Source of the DNA: Paraeggerthella sp964369725
GTDB lineage: Bacteria > Actinomycetota > Coriobacteriia > Coriobacteriales > Eggerthellaceae
DNA: 64,000 nt
Assembly: GCA_964369725.1 (NCBI GenBank)
Contig: CAYJGC010000003.1
Span: 1 to 64,000, forward strand
Reading direction: 5' to 3'
The notes under the pieces are model-generated. The model saw nothing but the letters and a program-made list of their open reading frames with translations, was not told the origin of the DNA and ran no database searches. Every line of letters begins with the position of its first letter. Position 1 is the stretch's first letter. A program made the position numbers and the translations under genes. Positions 1-8,102 of this stretch are shown here, piece by piece.

Positions 1-270
1 GTCCACAAGTTTTTCGGCAGCTTCGTTGAGCATAGCATAGAAGGACTCTTCGTTTGTCATGCAGTCGTTTTTCCGAGACTCAATCAGATTTGCAAGTTCG
101 TGGAGCTTGGTGGCGCGTTGGGGGTCTTCTTCGGCAAGTGAAACAGCTAAGCGTTTCGAGGCTTCAATCAAGCGAAGGGGGCCATAAATGGCGGGCTCGC
201 CTTGCAATCCAGCGGCAGATGTTACTAGATAAACCAGTAATTCCATAGATGCGTCAGTCTTGTTGTTCAT
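1..270 (-). CDS. DUF6092 family protein, partial (C-terminus cut by window edge)
   Basis: A minus-strand reading frame stays open from an ATG at 270 to the window edge, giving 90 residues without a stop. It contains ELLVYLVTSAAGLQGEP and YGPLRLIEAS, which resemble the small DUF6092 proteins of Coriobacteriia and other bacteria; this is recognised from memory, not from a search. No function is known to me for the family. The Shine-Dalgarno sequence AGGAG overlaps the stop codon of the upstream nitroreductase gene, so the two are probably co-transcribed and translationally coupled. The family is short, so little is probably missing at the C-terminus. Confidence 0.65.
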   Translation of the reverse strand, partial: MNNKTDASMELLVYLVTSAAGLQGEPAIYGPLRLIEASKRLAVSLAEEDPQRATKLHELANLIESRKNDCMTNEESFYAMLNEAAEKLVD

Positions 271-279
271 ACAATGCTC

Positions 280-798
280 CTATTGCCACGTATTAAAGAA
301 TGCCACATCTGAAAGAGGTTTCCGGGAAGGCATTTCGGGTAGAGAGGTGGGGTGTCCTACGGTTATTACCAATTCAATTACAACATCTTCTGGAAGACCG
401 AGCATTCGTCGCAGGGCAGCATCATTGTAGGATTTGATAGCGCAAGTTCCTAGTCCGCGTGCAGCGGCCGCAAGCATGATATTTTGTGAAGCATAAGCGC
501 AATCAAGGGTAGCAAATTCGTCGGCTGCTTTTTGACCACTTTGTTCTAGCGCATAGGCGCGATCGGAGCATATTGCAATTAATGCAGGAGGGTTGCCGCT
601 CATTCCCGGTGAAAATGTATCGATTTTGCGAACCAATGCTGCATCGTCAATAATCCCAAACTTCCATGCCTGAACATTGCAGGCTGAAGGCGCCCATGTG
701 GCTGCCTCAACTAGTTCTTCAAGGGTGGCGCGAGAAACTGCTTCTTCGGTAAAAGCACGAATGCTGCGGCGTTGTTTCATGGCTTCGAATAGTTCCAT
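280..798 (-). CDS. Nitroreductase family protein (FMN-dependent NAD(P)H oxidoreductase)
   Basis: 172 residues, a normal length for the small nitroreductases, which bind FMN and transfer hydride from NAD(P)H to nitro, quinone or flavin substrates in the cytoplasm. Seen: the N-terminal FMN-binding motif RRSIRAFTEE (residues 10-19), WAPSACNVQAWKF (35-47, FMN/dimer segment), a mid-segment with ASQNIMLAAAARGLGTCAI (about 103-121) and a C-terminal VITVGHPTSLPEMPSRKPL typical of the fold. The start is fixed by AAAGGA six bases upstream of the ATG. It heads a two-gene unit with the DUF6092 gene. The physiological substrate cannot be read from sequence. Confidence 0.9.
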   Translation of the reverse strand: MELFEAMKQRRSIRAFTEEAVSRATLEELVEAATWAPSACNVQAWKFGIIDDAALVRKIDTFSPGMSGNPPALIAICSDRAYALEQSGQKAADEFATLDCAYASQNIMLAAAARGLGTCAIKSYNDAALRRMLGLPEDVVIELVITVGHPTSLPEMPSRKPLSDVAFFNTWQ

Positions 799-1145
799 AA
801 GGCGTCCTTTCGTTTATTTTGCGAGTGAAATTTTCCTAAAAGAATGTATCAGATTTTGCCTGTATGTACAGGGGATTGTTGCATCTATCTCAAGACTGCA
901 AAGCTATGACTTTTGCGAGATGTGTTGGTTATAGTGGATGCTTTTGTATGGGTGGTGTGGGCAGTAAGCTTACGAGGATATCTGGAGTGGACGATACGCG
1001 AACCCCTGCAAGATTGCTGTCGTTGTTTTTGCTCGGCAATGTTTTGAGAGTGCTACATGGTATAGTGTTTGCTTTCAATGAAGTATCTAAAAATTTGCAA
1101 TTGTGTGCACGAGAAGAATTTGGCGTACATACGGTGAGGTAATTT
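799..1145. other. Intergenic region with a short dyad
   Basis: About 345 bases between divergent genes (nitroreductase on minus, rsmI on plus). Open frames here have no plausible start, ribosome site or recognisable protein. The only structure I see is the perfect dyad CCTGTA-TG-TACAGG at 859-872, listed separately. The promoters of both flanking genes should lie here, but I see no strong -35/-10 pair. Confidence 0.5.
859..872. promoter_or_regulatory. Palindromic candidate operator upstream of the nitroreductase gene
   Basis: Perfect 6-bp inverted repeat CCTGTA with a 2-base spacer, about 60 bases upstream of the nitroreductase start codon and 275 bases upstream of rsmI. Dyads of this size are often operators. 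No regulator gene is adjacent, so the assignment to the nitroreductase unit is inference only. The spacing does not fit the LexA pattern CTGT-N8-ACAG. Confidence 0.25.
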
Positions 1146-2015
1146 GTGGAAATACGTTTAAAAGGTAAGTTAGTCATTTGTCCTACACCTTTGGGTAATT
1201 TAGGCGATATGCCTGCGCGTGCACTTGAGGCTTTGCGCGCGGCGGATGTTGTCTGCGCCGAAGACACGCGTGTGACGGGCAAGCTGTTAGCAGCGTTTGA
1301 GATTGAAAAGAGAATTGAGCGCTTAGATGAGGCTCTTATGGCAGAGCGTGCAGCTGCAATTATAGAGCGTGTATCAGCCGGGGAGGTTATCGCTTATTGT
1401 TCAGATGCAGGAATGCCGGGAGTTTCTGATCCGGGTTTGCGTCTGGTTCGTCTTGCGCATGAAGCGGGTGTGCTTGTTGAGGTTTTACCTGGGCCAACGG
1501 CTGCTGCTACGGCATATGTTGCCAGCGGGAGCGTAAACCCACGCTTCTATTTTGGAGGCTTTTTTCCGCGCAAAGATGCCGAGCGGCGTGCGTTGTTGGG
1601 ATCACTTACTTCCCTAGATGCGGCACTTATTTTTTACGAAAGCCCCAACAGGCTGGTAAGTGCGCTTGAGTTGCTGGCGCAAATGTATCCGCTTCGTGAG
1701 GGGGCGGTGTGTCGTGAGCTTTCAAAGTTATACGAGGAGGTAGTGCGTGCGCCTCTTCCTCAATTGTATGAAACATTTGCTACTCGTGCTGCAGAAGGTG
1801 CTATCAAGGGTGAAATCGTAATTGTTATTGATGGAGCAAGTGCTGAAGAGTGCCTGGGGGTACAACAGGATGCTGAGACTGCTGCTTGTGAGCGCGCGCA
1901 GAAGCTAAAGAGTGATGGCATGCGCAATAAAGAGATTGCGCGTCAGCTTGTGACTGAATTTGGCATTGCTCGCAACAGTGCTTACGATATAGCGCTTAAG
2001 GTGGCACGTGGGTAA
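1146..2015 (+). CDS. rsmI: 16S rRNA (cytidine(1402)-2'-O)-methyltransferase RsmI
   Basis: 289 residues. RsmI uses S-adenosylmethionine to 2'-O-methylate C1402 in the decoding centre of 16S rRNA. Seen: the tetrapyrrole-methylase fold with TPLGNLGDMPARALEALR near residues 15-32, CAEDTRVTGKLL (36-47), the glycine-rich loop YCSDAGMPGVSDPG (84-97) and VLPGPTAAATAYVASG (113-128), followed by FYESPNRLV and the C-terminal helix of the family. The start is GTG, chosen because GAGGT lies 7-8 bases upstream and the N-terminus then matches family length. The stop overlaps the start of the next gene by 8 bases. A second 16S rRNA methyltransferase, rsmA, lies downstream in the same direction. Confidence 0.96.
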   Translation: MEIRLKGKLVICPTPLGNLGDMPARALEALRAADVVCAEDTRVTGKLLAAFEIEKRIERLDEALMAERAAAIIERVSAGEVIAYCSDAGMPGVSDPGLRLVRLAHEAGVLVEVLPGPTAAATAYVASGSVNPRFYFGGFFPRKDAERRALLGSLTSLDAALIFYESPNRLVSALELLAQMYPLREGAVCRELSKLYEEVVRAPLPQLYETFATRAAEGAIKGEIVIVIDGASAEECLGVQQDAETAACERAQKLKSDGMRNKEIARQLVTEFGIARNSAYDIALKVARG

Positions 2016-2580
2016 TACAAGGAACGTGTCTGAGAAGACGAGCGTTTTAAAGGTTGAAGGTCTTTCAGTTACTATCACGCGTAAAAAAATTAAGAATATG
2101 AATTTACGCATTGCTCGCACGGGTGATGAGGTGAATGTTTCTGCACCGTTTTATATGAGCGATGCCCACATAGTGCAATTTGTGAAAGAAAAACGATGTT
2201 GGATTGATAAGCGGTTGGCAGCCGTGAAGGATTCGCCTGCAGTTCGCGCCGCAAATGCCACTCCGGAAGAAATTGTAGGATGGAAGGCTGTTGTGCAAGC
2301 ATGCGCACCAGTATTGGTGGAAACATGGGAGCCTATTATGGGGGTCAAGGCTGGCAAGCTGGCATATCGCAACATGTCGAGCCGATGGGGGAGTTGTCAG
2401 CCTTCAACAGGACGCATCTGTCTCAATACTCGTCTTGCGCTTTATCCGCCGGAATGTTTAGAGTATGTTGTCGTACATGAGCTATGCCATCTTTTAGAGC
2501 GTGGGCATACTACGCGCTTTTGGCATCTTATGGATACGTTTATGCCTGATTGGAAGTCGCGGCGCGCCAAACTTCGGTAA
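2008..2580 (+). CDS. YgjP/DUF45 family metal-dependent hydrolase (WLM/M48-like)
   Basis: 190 residues. The C-terminal half carries the zinc-peptidase signature VVHELCHLLERGHTTRFW (about residues 149-166; HExxH-type motif in the form HELCH plus a third histidine) and ends in the usual MDTFMPDWKSRRAKLR. RNMSSRWGSC upstream of it is typical of YgjP proteins. The family is assumed to be a cytosolic metalloprotease or metal-dependent hydrolase; no substrate is known. The GTG start overlaps the end of rsmI and follows AAGGTG. A second GTG eight codons later is possible, so the start is uncertain. Confidence 0.85.
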   Translation: MGNTRNVSEKTSVLKVEGLSVTITRKKIKNMNLRIARTGDEVNVSAPFYMSDAHIVQFVKEKRCWIDKRLAAVKDSPAVRAANATPEEIVGWKAVVQACAPVLVETWEPIMGVKAGKLAYRNMSSRWGSCQPSTGRICLNTRLALYPPECLEYVVVHELCHLLERGHTTRFWHLMDTFMPDWKSRRAKLR

Positions 2581-2782
2581 GAGAATTCAAAAATCGCGCA
2601 GAGGGTCGAGCATTGATGTCAAAGTTACATTGAATCATGCTAAGACTTACATTGTTAGGGTTTGTCGGCATGTTGGACATTCTGGTTTTTTAGCGAAGGT
2701 GTCTTTTGCAAAAGCCTTGTATCGCTCCGGATGAGTTTAGTAGGTTTTAGCAGAGATTGCTAAGGAGCGCATCCCTTGCAAC

Positions 2783-4009
2783 TTAGATCATGTTCATTTG
2801 AGCAGAAACCGAGCTATACCAGTGTTCCCAGGTGGGAGGACAGTATTTTTGTGCCGCTTCGATTGATATGGTGTATCCGTAGCCATTTGCAAGACCGCGC
2901 ACGTGAGCATTGATGGCTTCTTCCCAGCTACCCCAGGTGATTCCACCCCAACCCCATGCGTTGTGGGGATAGTAGCAGTAGGCGCCCTTGGTGCTTTCGA
3001 CATGAGATATTGCGGGAGACCAGCGAGGATCAACACCGTAATCCCATGCTGCTTCAGCAAACGTTGAGCCTTGTCCACTTAGAGCTGACCCAGCAAGGTA
3101 GGAATCAATACGTGGTGCCCATTCCGCAACAAAGGCGCTTTTATCAACACTCCAGTCTGCGCCATCGGATGACGGGGGAGCAACGGTTCCTCCGCTTGAA
3201 CCGCCTGTGCCCTCTGTGCTCGTGTCGGTGCTCTCGCTACTGCTTACTTCGCTCTCGGCGGCCTCTTGCTCTTGCGCCTGCGCTTCTGCTTCGATACGTG
3301 CTTGCTCGGCTGCTAGAGCAGCTGCCGCTTCTTCCGCTTCACGGGCTGCTTTCTCTTCGGCAAGGCGCTGCGCTTCTTCGCGGGCTTCTTGTGCGGCGGT
3401 CAGTGCGTCTGCTGCTGCCGCTTCTTCAATTACTGCCTCATCTTTTGCAAGGGAAAGTTCGGCTTGCGTGGTTTTGAGCTCTTCTTGCATGGCTTCAAGC
3501 GAGATGAGTTCATTTTGATTTTCATTGTAGACGTAGCTAACATATTCAACATTGGTGATAAAGTCGGTGAGGCTTTGTGAGCCTAGAATGATATCGATAA
3601 AACTAGCAGACTCTCGTTGCATTATGTAGAGCGAGCGAAGTGCGCCGGCAGCTGTTTCTTGCTGAAGCGGCAGCTCTTTTTCAATCTCCCGAATAAGTGC
3701 TTCATTGTCAGAAATTTGCAGTTCAAGACTGTCTACGCGTTGCAGTGCTTCATTGTAGGCGTCTGCTGTTGCTTCTACTTCTTGTTGAAATGTATCAGGT
3801 TCATCGTAGATTTCTGTTGTTTCAGCAAAAGCAGTTTGGGGTGAGAGTACGCCAAGGGTGAGGATTCCTCCGGTAAAAGAGCATGCGAGGAGTAGGGCTA
3901 ATGCCGTGCGCAATAAAAGAGCTGATACACAAGTGCTGTGGTATAAAGCTGTTTGCGTACTGCTCATTTTGTGAGTGTGTTGCATGGTAAAGAGTGCCTT
4001 CGGGTGCAT
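2783..4009 (-). CDS. Secreted coiled-coil cell-wall protein with C-terminal hydrolase-like domain
   Basis: 408 residues. The N-terminus (to about residue 62) is a long signal peptide with hydrophobic core LALLLACSFTGGILTLGVL. Residues 65-245 are an Ala/Glu/Gln-rich coiled coil like the N-terminal region of CwlO/PcsB-type wall proteins. A Ser/Gly/Thr linker follows (about 250-285). The last 120 residues form a compact domain with DSYLAGSALSGQG, AAWDYGVDPRWSP, SHVESTKGAYC and NAWGWGG, ending QKYCPPTWEHWY. Its Glu in HVESTKG is in the position expected for the catalytic acid of a lysozyme or glucosaminidase-like fold, but that role is inference. The same domain ends the protein at 20117-20899. 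AGGA lies six bases upstream of the ATG. Probably acts in peptidoglycan turnover. Confidence 0.8.
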   Translation of the reverse strand: MHPKALFTMQHTHKMSSTQTALYHSTCVSALLLRTALALLLACSFTGGILTLGVLSPQTAFAETTEIYDEPDTFQQEVEATADAYNEALQRVDSLELQISDNEALIREIEKELPLQQETAAGALRSLYIMQRESASFIDIILGSQSLTDFITNVEYVSYVYNENQNELISLEAMQEELKTTQAELSLAKDEAVIEEAAAADALTAAQEAREEAQRLAEEKAAREAEEAAAALAAEQARIEAEAQAQEQEAAESEVSSSESTDTSTEGTGGSSGGTVAPPSSDGADWSVDKSAFVAEWAPRIDSYLAGSALSGQGSTFAEAAWDYGVDPRWSPAISHVESTKGAYCYYPHNAWGWGGITWGSWEEAINAHVRGLANGYGYTISIEAAQKYCPPTWEHWYSSVSAQMNMI

Positions 4010-4337
4010 ACCTCATCCTTTGGAACTGTTGTACAGAACCTCAAGTATACCTGTTTGAGAGCATATTGCCGTTTTTGCCATTAAATGTCCAAGGTATTGC
4101 ATGTCTCAAGGCGGTAGGGGAAAGGCAAAATCTTGCATTTTTCAGCAGTTTAGTACGCTTGCGCGTTGCCGTGTTAGAATACTGGATGTTTGTGACGTAT
4201 TGATTTCGTGCAGTATAGTTTTTGCTTATCAAATGCAAGAAATTAAACGTGAGTTACCGTATGCAGATTTTGCATATAAACCATTTGGCTTGCAGGGCAT
4301 CATGAGTCGTGCAGCCCCGATTAGAGAAGGTATTACC
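4010..4337. other. Intergenic region upstream of metG
   Basis: About 330 bases between the divergent wall-protein gene and metG. I looked for a T-box leader (specifier hairpin, T-box bulge sequence, terminator) and found none. No convincing gene or paired promoter elements are visible, although both genes must be transcribed from here. Confidence 0.5.
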
Positions 4338-5921
4338 ATGTCAAAGGGAACCTATTCGTTTACTACTCCCATTTACTATGTGAACGCAGCGCCTCATTTG
4401 GGTACCGCGTATGCAACTATTGCTCCCGACACACTCGGTCGTTACCAGCGCATGAATGGCTACGACGTCGCTTTTGTTACTGGCATGGATGAACATGGGC
4501 AAAAGGTTGCCGACACCGCTGCAGAAAAAGGCATGGCTCCCCAAGACTGGTGTGATTCTATGGAGCCGGCTTTTCGGGATGCTTGGAAAATGCTTAACAT
4601 TCATTACACTGATTTTGTGAGAACCACCGAGCCACGTCATATTAAAAGCGTGCAAAAGTTTTGGCAAGAGCTTTACGATAAAGGCTGGTGCTACAAAGAT
4701 AGCTACGAAGGTTGGTATTGCAAGCACGAAGAAACCTACTATTCTGAAGGTGATTTAGAGCGTGATGAAGAAGATCAGTTTGTGTGCCCTGAATGCAAAC
4801 GTCCTGTTCAGCAGGCTAGCGGCGAGGAAAACTGGTTTTTTAAACTTTCTGAATTCCAGCAGCCCCTCCTTGATTTTTTTGAGCAAAATCCTGATTTCAT
4901 TCGCCCTGAAACACGTCGTAATGAAATCGTTTCGTTTGTGTCGGGTGGATTGAAAGATCTTTCCATCAGTCGTTCTACGTTTGACTGGGGTGTGCCCCTT
5001 CCTTTTGATGAGGGTCACGTAGCGTATGTGTGGGCAGATGCGCTTATTGCGTATTTGACAGGCATTGGTTATGCGGATGAAGAGAATCGAGCAGGTGAGT
5101 TTGAGCGTCGCTGGCCCATGCAATATCATTTTGTTGGTAAAGATATTACGCGTTTTCACTGTGTAATTTGGCCAGCAATGCTAATGGCTGCGGGTATGCC
5201 TATAGCGCATACGGTTTTTGGGCATGGCTTTTTGCTTACTAAGGGTGAAAAGATGTCTAAGTCACGCGGCAATGCGCTCATGCCAGCAGACCTCGTAAAG
5301 ATTTTTGGTGTCGATGCGTATCGCTACTATTTTATGAGTGATGTTCAGTTTGGCAACGACGGTTCGATCTCTATGGAGCGTATGGTTCAGGTATACAACG
5401 CCGACTTGGCAAATACCTGGGGCAACTTGTGTAGTCGCGTCTTTAATATGACAAAGAAGTATTTTGATTCGCACGTACCACAACCTCCTGCATTTGCGGC
5501 AGAAAATCCGCTGCGCGAGATTTCCGATGAACTGTATGTCGCCTACGATGAATGTATGGCGCAGGTTGATTTTACGGGCGCGGCTGCGGCGGTGCAAAAA
5601 TTGGCAGGTCGTGTGAATTTATATGTAGAGGAATCTGCACCTTGGAATTTAGCAAAAAGTGACGAGACCGCTGAAGAGCTTAAAGCGGTTATTTACAATG
5701 CACTCGAGGCTATTCGCATCATTGCTCTTTATATGGCACCGTTTATGCCCAATACATCAACCGAGGTATTTCGTCGTTTGTCGCTCGGCGACCTTGCTTC
5801 AGTAAATGATATCGAAGCCGAAACAGTCTGGGGACAGCTCAACGCAGGTAACATGGTAGAAATTGGCGAACCGCTCTTTCCTCGCTTGGATGCAAGTCTG
5901 ATAGACCTTGATGTTAGTTAA
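4338..5921 (+). CDS. metG: Methionyl-tRNA synthetase
   Basis: 527 residues from the ATG at 4338, preceded by AGAAGG seven bases upstream. The frame extends further upstream, but the conserved protein starts here. Class I synthetase that charges tRNA-Met. Seen: the HIGH-like PHLGTAYATIAPD (residues 17-29), DEHGQK in the catalytic core, a zinc-knuckle region with WYCKHEETYYSE and CPECKRPV in which the second cysteine of the first knuckle is Glu, and the KMSKS loop GEKMSKSRGNALMP. The C-terminal anticodon-binding helical domain is complete, but there is no appended EMAP/Trbp111 tRNA-binding domain, so this is the short form. A strong hairpin follows the stop. Confidence 0.97.
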   Translation: MSKGTYSFTTPIYYVNAAPHLGTAYATIAPDTLGRYQRMNGYDVAFVTGMDEHGQKVADTAAEKGMAPQDWCDSMEPAFRDAWKMLNIHYTDFVRTTEPRHIKSVQKFWQELYDKGWCYKDSYEGWYCKHEETYYSEGDLERDEEDQFVCPECKRPVQQASGEENWFFKLSEFQQPLLDFFEQNPDFIRPETRRNEIVSFVSGGLKDLSISRSTFDWGVPLPFDEGHVAYVWADALIAYLTGIGYADEENRAGEFERRWPMQYHFVGKDITRFHCVIWPAMLMAAGMPIAHTVFGHGFLLTKGEKMSKSRGNALMPADLVKIFGVDAYRYYFMSDVQFGNDGSISMERMVQVYNADLANTWGNLCSRVFNMTKKYFDSHVPQPPAFAAENPLREISDELYVAYDECMAQVDFTGAAAAVQKLAGRVNLYVEESAPWNLAKSDETAEELKAVIYNALEAIRIIALYMAPFMPNTSTEVFRRLSLGDLASVNDIEAETVWGQLNAGNMVEIGEPLFPRLDASLIDLDVS

Positions 5922-5961
5922 CTTGTAGTTTGTGTAGTGCTGACTCCTTCGCATTGATCTT

Positions 5962-6006
5962 ATACGTTTTAGAAGTATCACTTCGCGCAATGCTTCTAAA
6001 ACGTAT
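5962..6006 (+). terminator. Hairpin after metG, probable terminator
   Basis: Perfect 14-bp inverted repeat: ATACGTTTTAGAAG at 5962-5975 pairs with CTTCTAAAACGTAT at 5993-6006 across a 17-base loop, then TGTTGTTTTG. It is AT-rich for a terminator stem, and the T-run is interrupted. It sits 40 bases after the metG stop, before tatD. Confidence 0.5.
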
Positions 6007-6149
6007 GTTGTTTTGTATCGTTGAGGTGGATACTTGATTTATTCGTACGTCTCATGGGGACAATGCGAATTGCTTGTGTTTGCTGGGGTCAGCAAATCGA
6101 GGAAGTTGATGGTTCGTTGCGTTTAGAAGAAAGTGAACGGAGTGGTATT

Positions 6150-7121
6150 TTGTCTAACGAGCAAAAGCAGGGCGATGCTGTGTTTGAAGATATTTTATTT
6201 CGTCAAAAACGTAAAAAGGGGCAGTATCGTGAGGTTGAAGCACCGCATCTTGAGACGGTAGTAGCAGATACACATGCACATTTGCAAATGCTACCTAATC
6301 CGGGTCTCGCTTTGGCGCGCTGTGCCATGCATAACATAGGGTTTGTTTGCACCATTGTTGATCCGGTGGATGATGGAGAAACCACCTTCTCTCGCTTGAA
6401 TACATGGAAGATGGAAGCTACGCGTTCGGTAATGCGGTTTACGAGTTGGTGTTGAGGGCAGCCTGTTCCGCGCGTGCCGCGGATTCGCATTGCAGTTGGT
6501 TGTCATCCTCATAATGCTCGGCATTTTGACGCGACTGTTGAGCAGCAAATGCGTCAGCGTTTGGCTGATCCTCGTGTGTGTGCGGTGGGAGAAATTGGTT
6601 TAGATTTTCACTATGATTTATCTCCACGAGAAATGCAAAAACAGGTGTTTCGCAAACAACTTCGCTTGGCAAAAGAAGCAGGGCTGCCTGTGATTTTGCA
6701 TCTGCGCGAGGCTCATGATGAAGCGTTGGAGCTCATGGGCGAAGAGGGGTTCCCCGAAACAGGAACCTTGCTTCATTGTTTTAATCTTGATTGGAAGACG
6801 CTTGAGCCGTGGATAAATCAGGGTTGTTATGTTGCGTTTGGTGGGCCGGTAACCTTTAAGAATGCTGATGAGGTTCGTGAGGCAGCGGCACGGGTGCCGC
6901 TTAATCGGCTACTTACAGAAACCGATGCACCGTATATGACACCCGAGCCTATGCGTGGCATGACGTGTGGACCTGAGCATGTTATCTTTACGGCATCACG
7001 CTTAGCTGAAGTGCGTCAGTGCTCGCCAGGGGCAGAGCGTGAGGCTTTTTTGAAGCAGCTTATGGAGAATACAAAAAGCCTGCTCGATCGCCCTCTGACT
7101 GACTATCAACGCAAGGATTAA
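6150..7121 (+). pseudogene. tatD: TatD family metal-dependent deoxyribonuclease, interrupted by an in-frame TGA
   Basis: TatD enzymes are TIM-barrel metallohydrolases acting as 3'-5' exonucleases in the cytoplasm. Both halves are in the same frame: the N-terminal part has the first metal motif VADTHAHLQML and ends at TGA 6453-6455. The C-terminal part resumes straight after it with RIAVGCHPHNA, AVGEIGLDFHYD, PVILHLREAHDEA, LLHCFN and TETDAPY, so all later active-site motifs are present. Only one base change is needed to restore a normal gene. TTG 6150 is chosen as start because CGGAG lies seven bases upstream. The rest could be translated from GTG 6474, but without a ribosome site and without the HxH motif. 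Likely a nonsense mutation or base-call error. Confidence 0.8.
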
Positions 7122-7250
7122 GCGTAGGGGTGCAGTGGCTGTATCGATTCGTGTCGCTGTGTTGGGTGGTTCTTTGGAGATAGAAAAGCTCGAAGCATCT
7201 TTTTATGTGGTCTAGTGGTAAGGGCACGAGGGGAGAAAGGACGTATCGCT

Positions 7251-8059
7251 ATGAAGCGTTTAATACTATGCGGATCTCCAAGAGCTTTTGGTCGCGCATC
7301 TGCGCTTGCGCAAGCAATTCAGGAGGAGATGGAGCAGNNNNNNNNNNNNNNNNNNNNNNNNNNNNNNNNNNNNNNNNNNNNNNNNNNNNNNNNNNNNNNN
7401 NNNNNNNNNNNNNNNNNNNNNNNNNNNNNNNNNNNNNAGCTTTTGGTCGCGCATCTGCGCTTGCGCAAGCAATTCAGGAGGAGATGGAGCAGCGCTATCC
7501 TCAAGATAAAATACAAACGGTGCTTTTGGCAGATTTGAACATTGCATCTTGTACGGGATGCGATGTTTGCAAGCAGCAAAAACGTGGAAGAGACGAACTG
7601 TATTGTATTTTCGCGGACGATATGCTGCGTTTTCGTGCGTTATTAAATGATTGTGATGAGCTGTCGATTGTGTCTCCCGTTTATTTTTCAGGCGCTCCGT
7701 CTCAGCTTAAGGCTTTGATTGATAGGCTGCAGCCTTACTATTGGAGTGACTGGCGTTTACGAAAAAAACGTGCGGCTCATTTGTATGTGGTTGGTGAAGG
7801 GGGAGACCCGCATGGGTTTGTTCCTTTAGTGGTTACCGCTCGCTCAGGCTTGGCCGTAGCAGGATTTCGCTTAGACGAAGTGCACGATTGGGTTGGATTG
7901 GTGAACATTGACGGTTCGCTTGATGGAAAGCATAAGGACTCTGTTTTGGCGGGTGGGCGCGTTTATCCTTCCAAAAATTATAGGTGCATAGATCCCCAAA
8001 CAAACTTGCATGACGATAATGATGCAGATTGCGAGATACGTGTTTCGGAAAGAATGTGA
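7251..8059 (+). CDS. NADPH-dependent FMN reductase/flavodoxin-like oxidoreductase (contains scaffold gap)
   Basis: The start ATG 7251 follows GGAGAAAGGA. The first 29 codons (MKRLILCGSPRAFGRASALA and on) are in one frame. After the 100-N gap the protein continues in another frame. Removing the duplicated 55 bp and the 100 Ns (155 bases) puts both in frame, giving an intact protein of 217 residues. Seen: the flavin-phosphate loop LCGSPRAFGRAS, SCTGCDVCKQ (a Cys-x-x-Cys pair typical of the iron-sulfur flavoprotein/NADPH-FMN reductase group) and SPVYFSGAPSQLKALIDR. Predicted to bind FMN and reduce a small substrate or flavin. The C-terminus DNDADCEIRVSERM is not diagnostic. Lies directly upstream of rsmA. 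Confidence 0.82.
7338..7437. other. Scaffold gap 1 (100 N) with 55-bp duplicated flanks
   Basis: The 55 bases at 7283-7337 recur exactly at 7438-7492, immediately on the other side of the Ns. This is the signature of two contigs that overlap by one k-mer and were joined with an arbitrary gap. The true sequence very probably has a single copy and no gap. Confidence 0.92.
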
Positions 8060-8102
8060 TACAGGTTTCAATAATTTGGATACGGTCGAGGAGAATTGTG
8101 TA

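Noticed and set aside
859..872. LexA box
   Set aside because: Spacing between CTGT and ACAG is 4, not 8, and it does not fit the actinobacterial GAAC-N4-GTTC pattern.
4010..4337. T-box leader upstream of metG
   Set aside because: No T-box consensus sequence, specifier stem or terminator was found.
6453..6482. Selenocysteine insertion at the tatD TGA
   Set aside because: TatD is not a known selenoprotein family, the downstream stem is only 5 bp, and TGA is an ordinary stop in several genes here (for example the stops of phnE and phnG). Kept only as a low-probability alternative.
7207..7232. TGTGGTCTAGTGGTAAGGGCACGAGG looks like the D-arm region of a tRNA
   Set aside because: No anticodon arm, T-loop (TTCGAATC-type) or matching acceptor strand follows; the next bases are the ribosome site and start of a gene.
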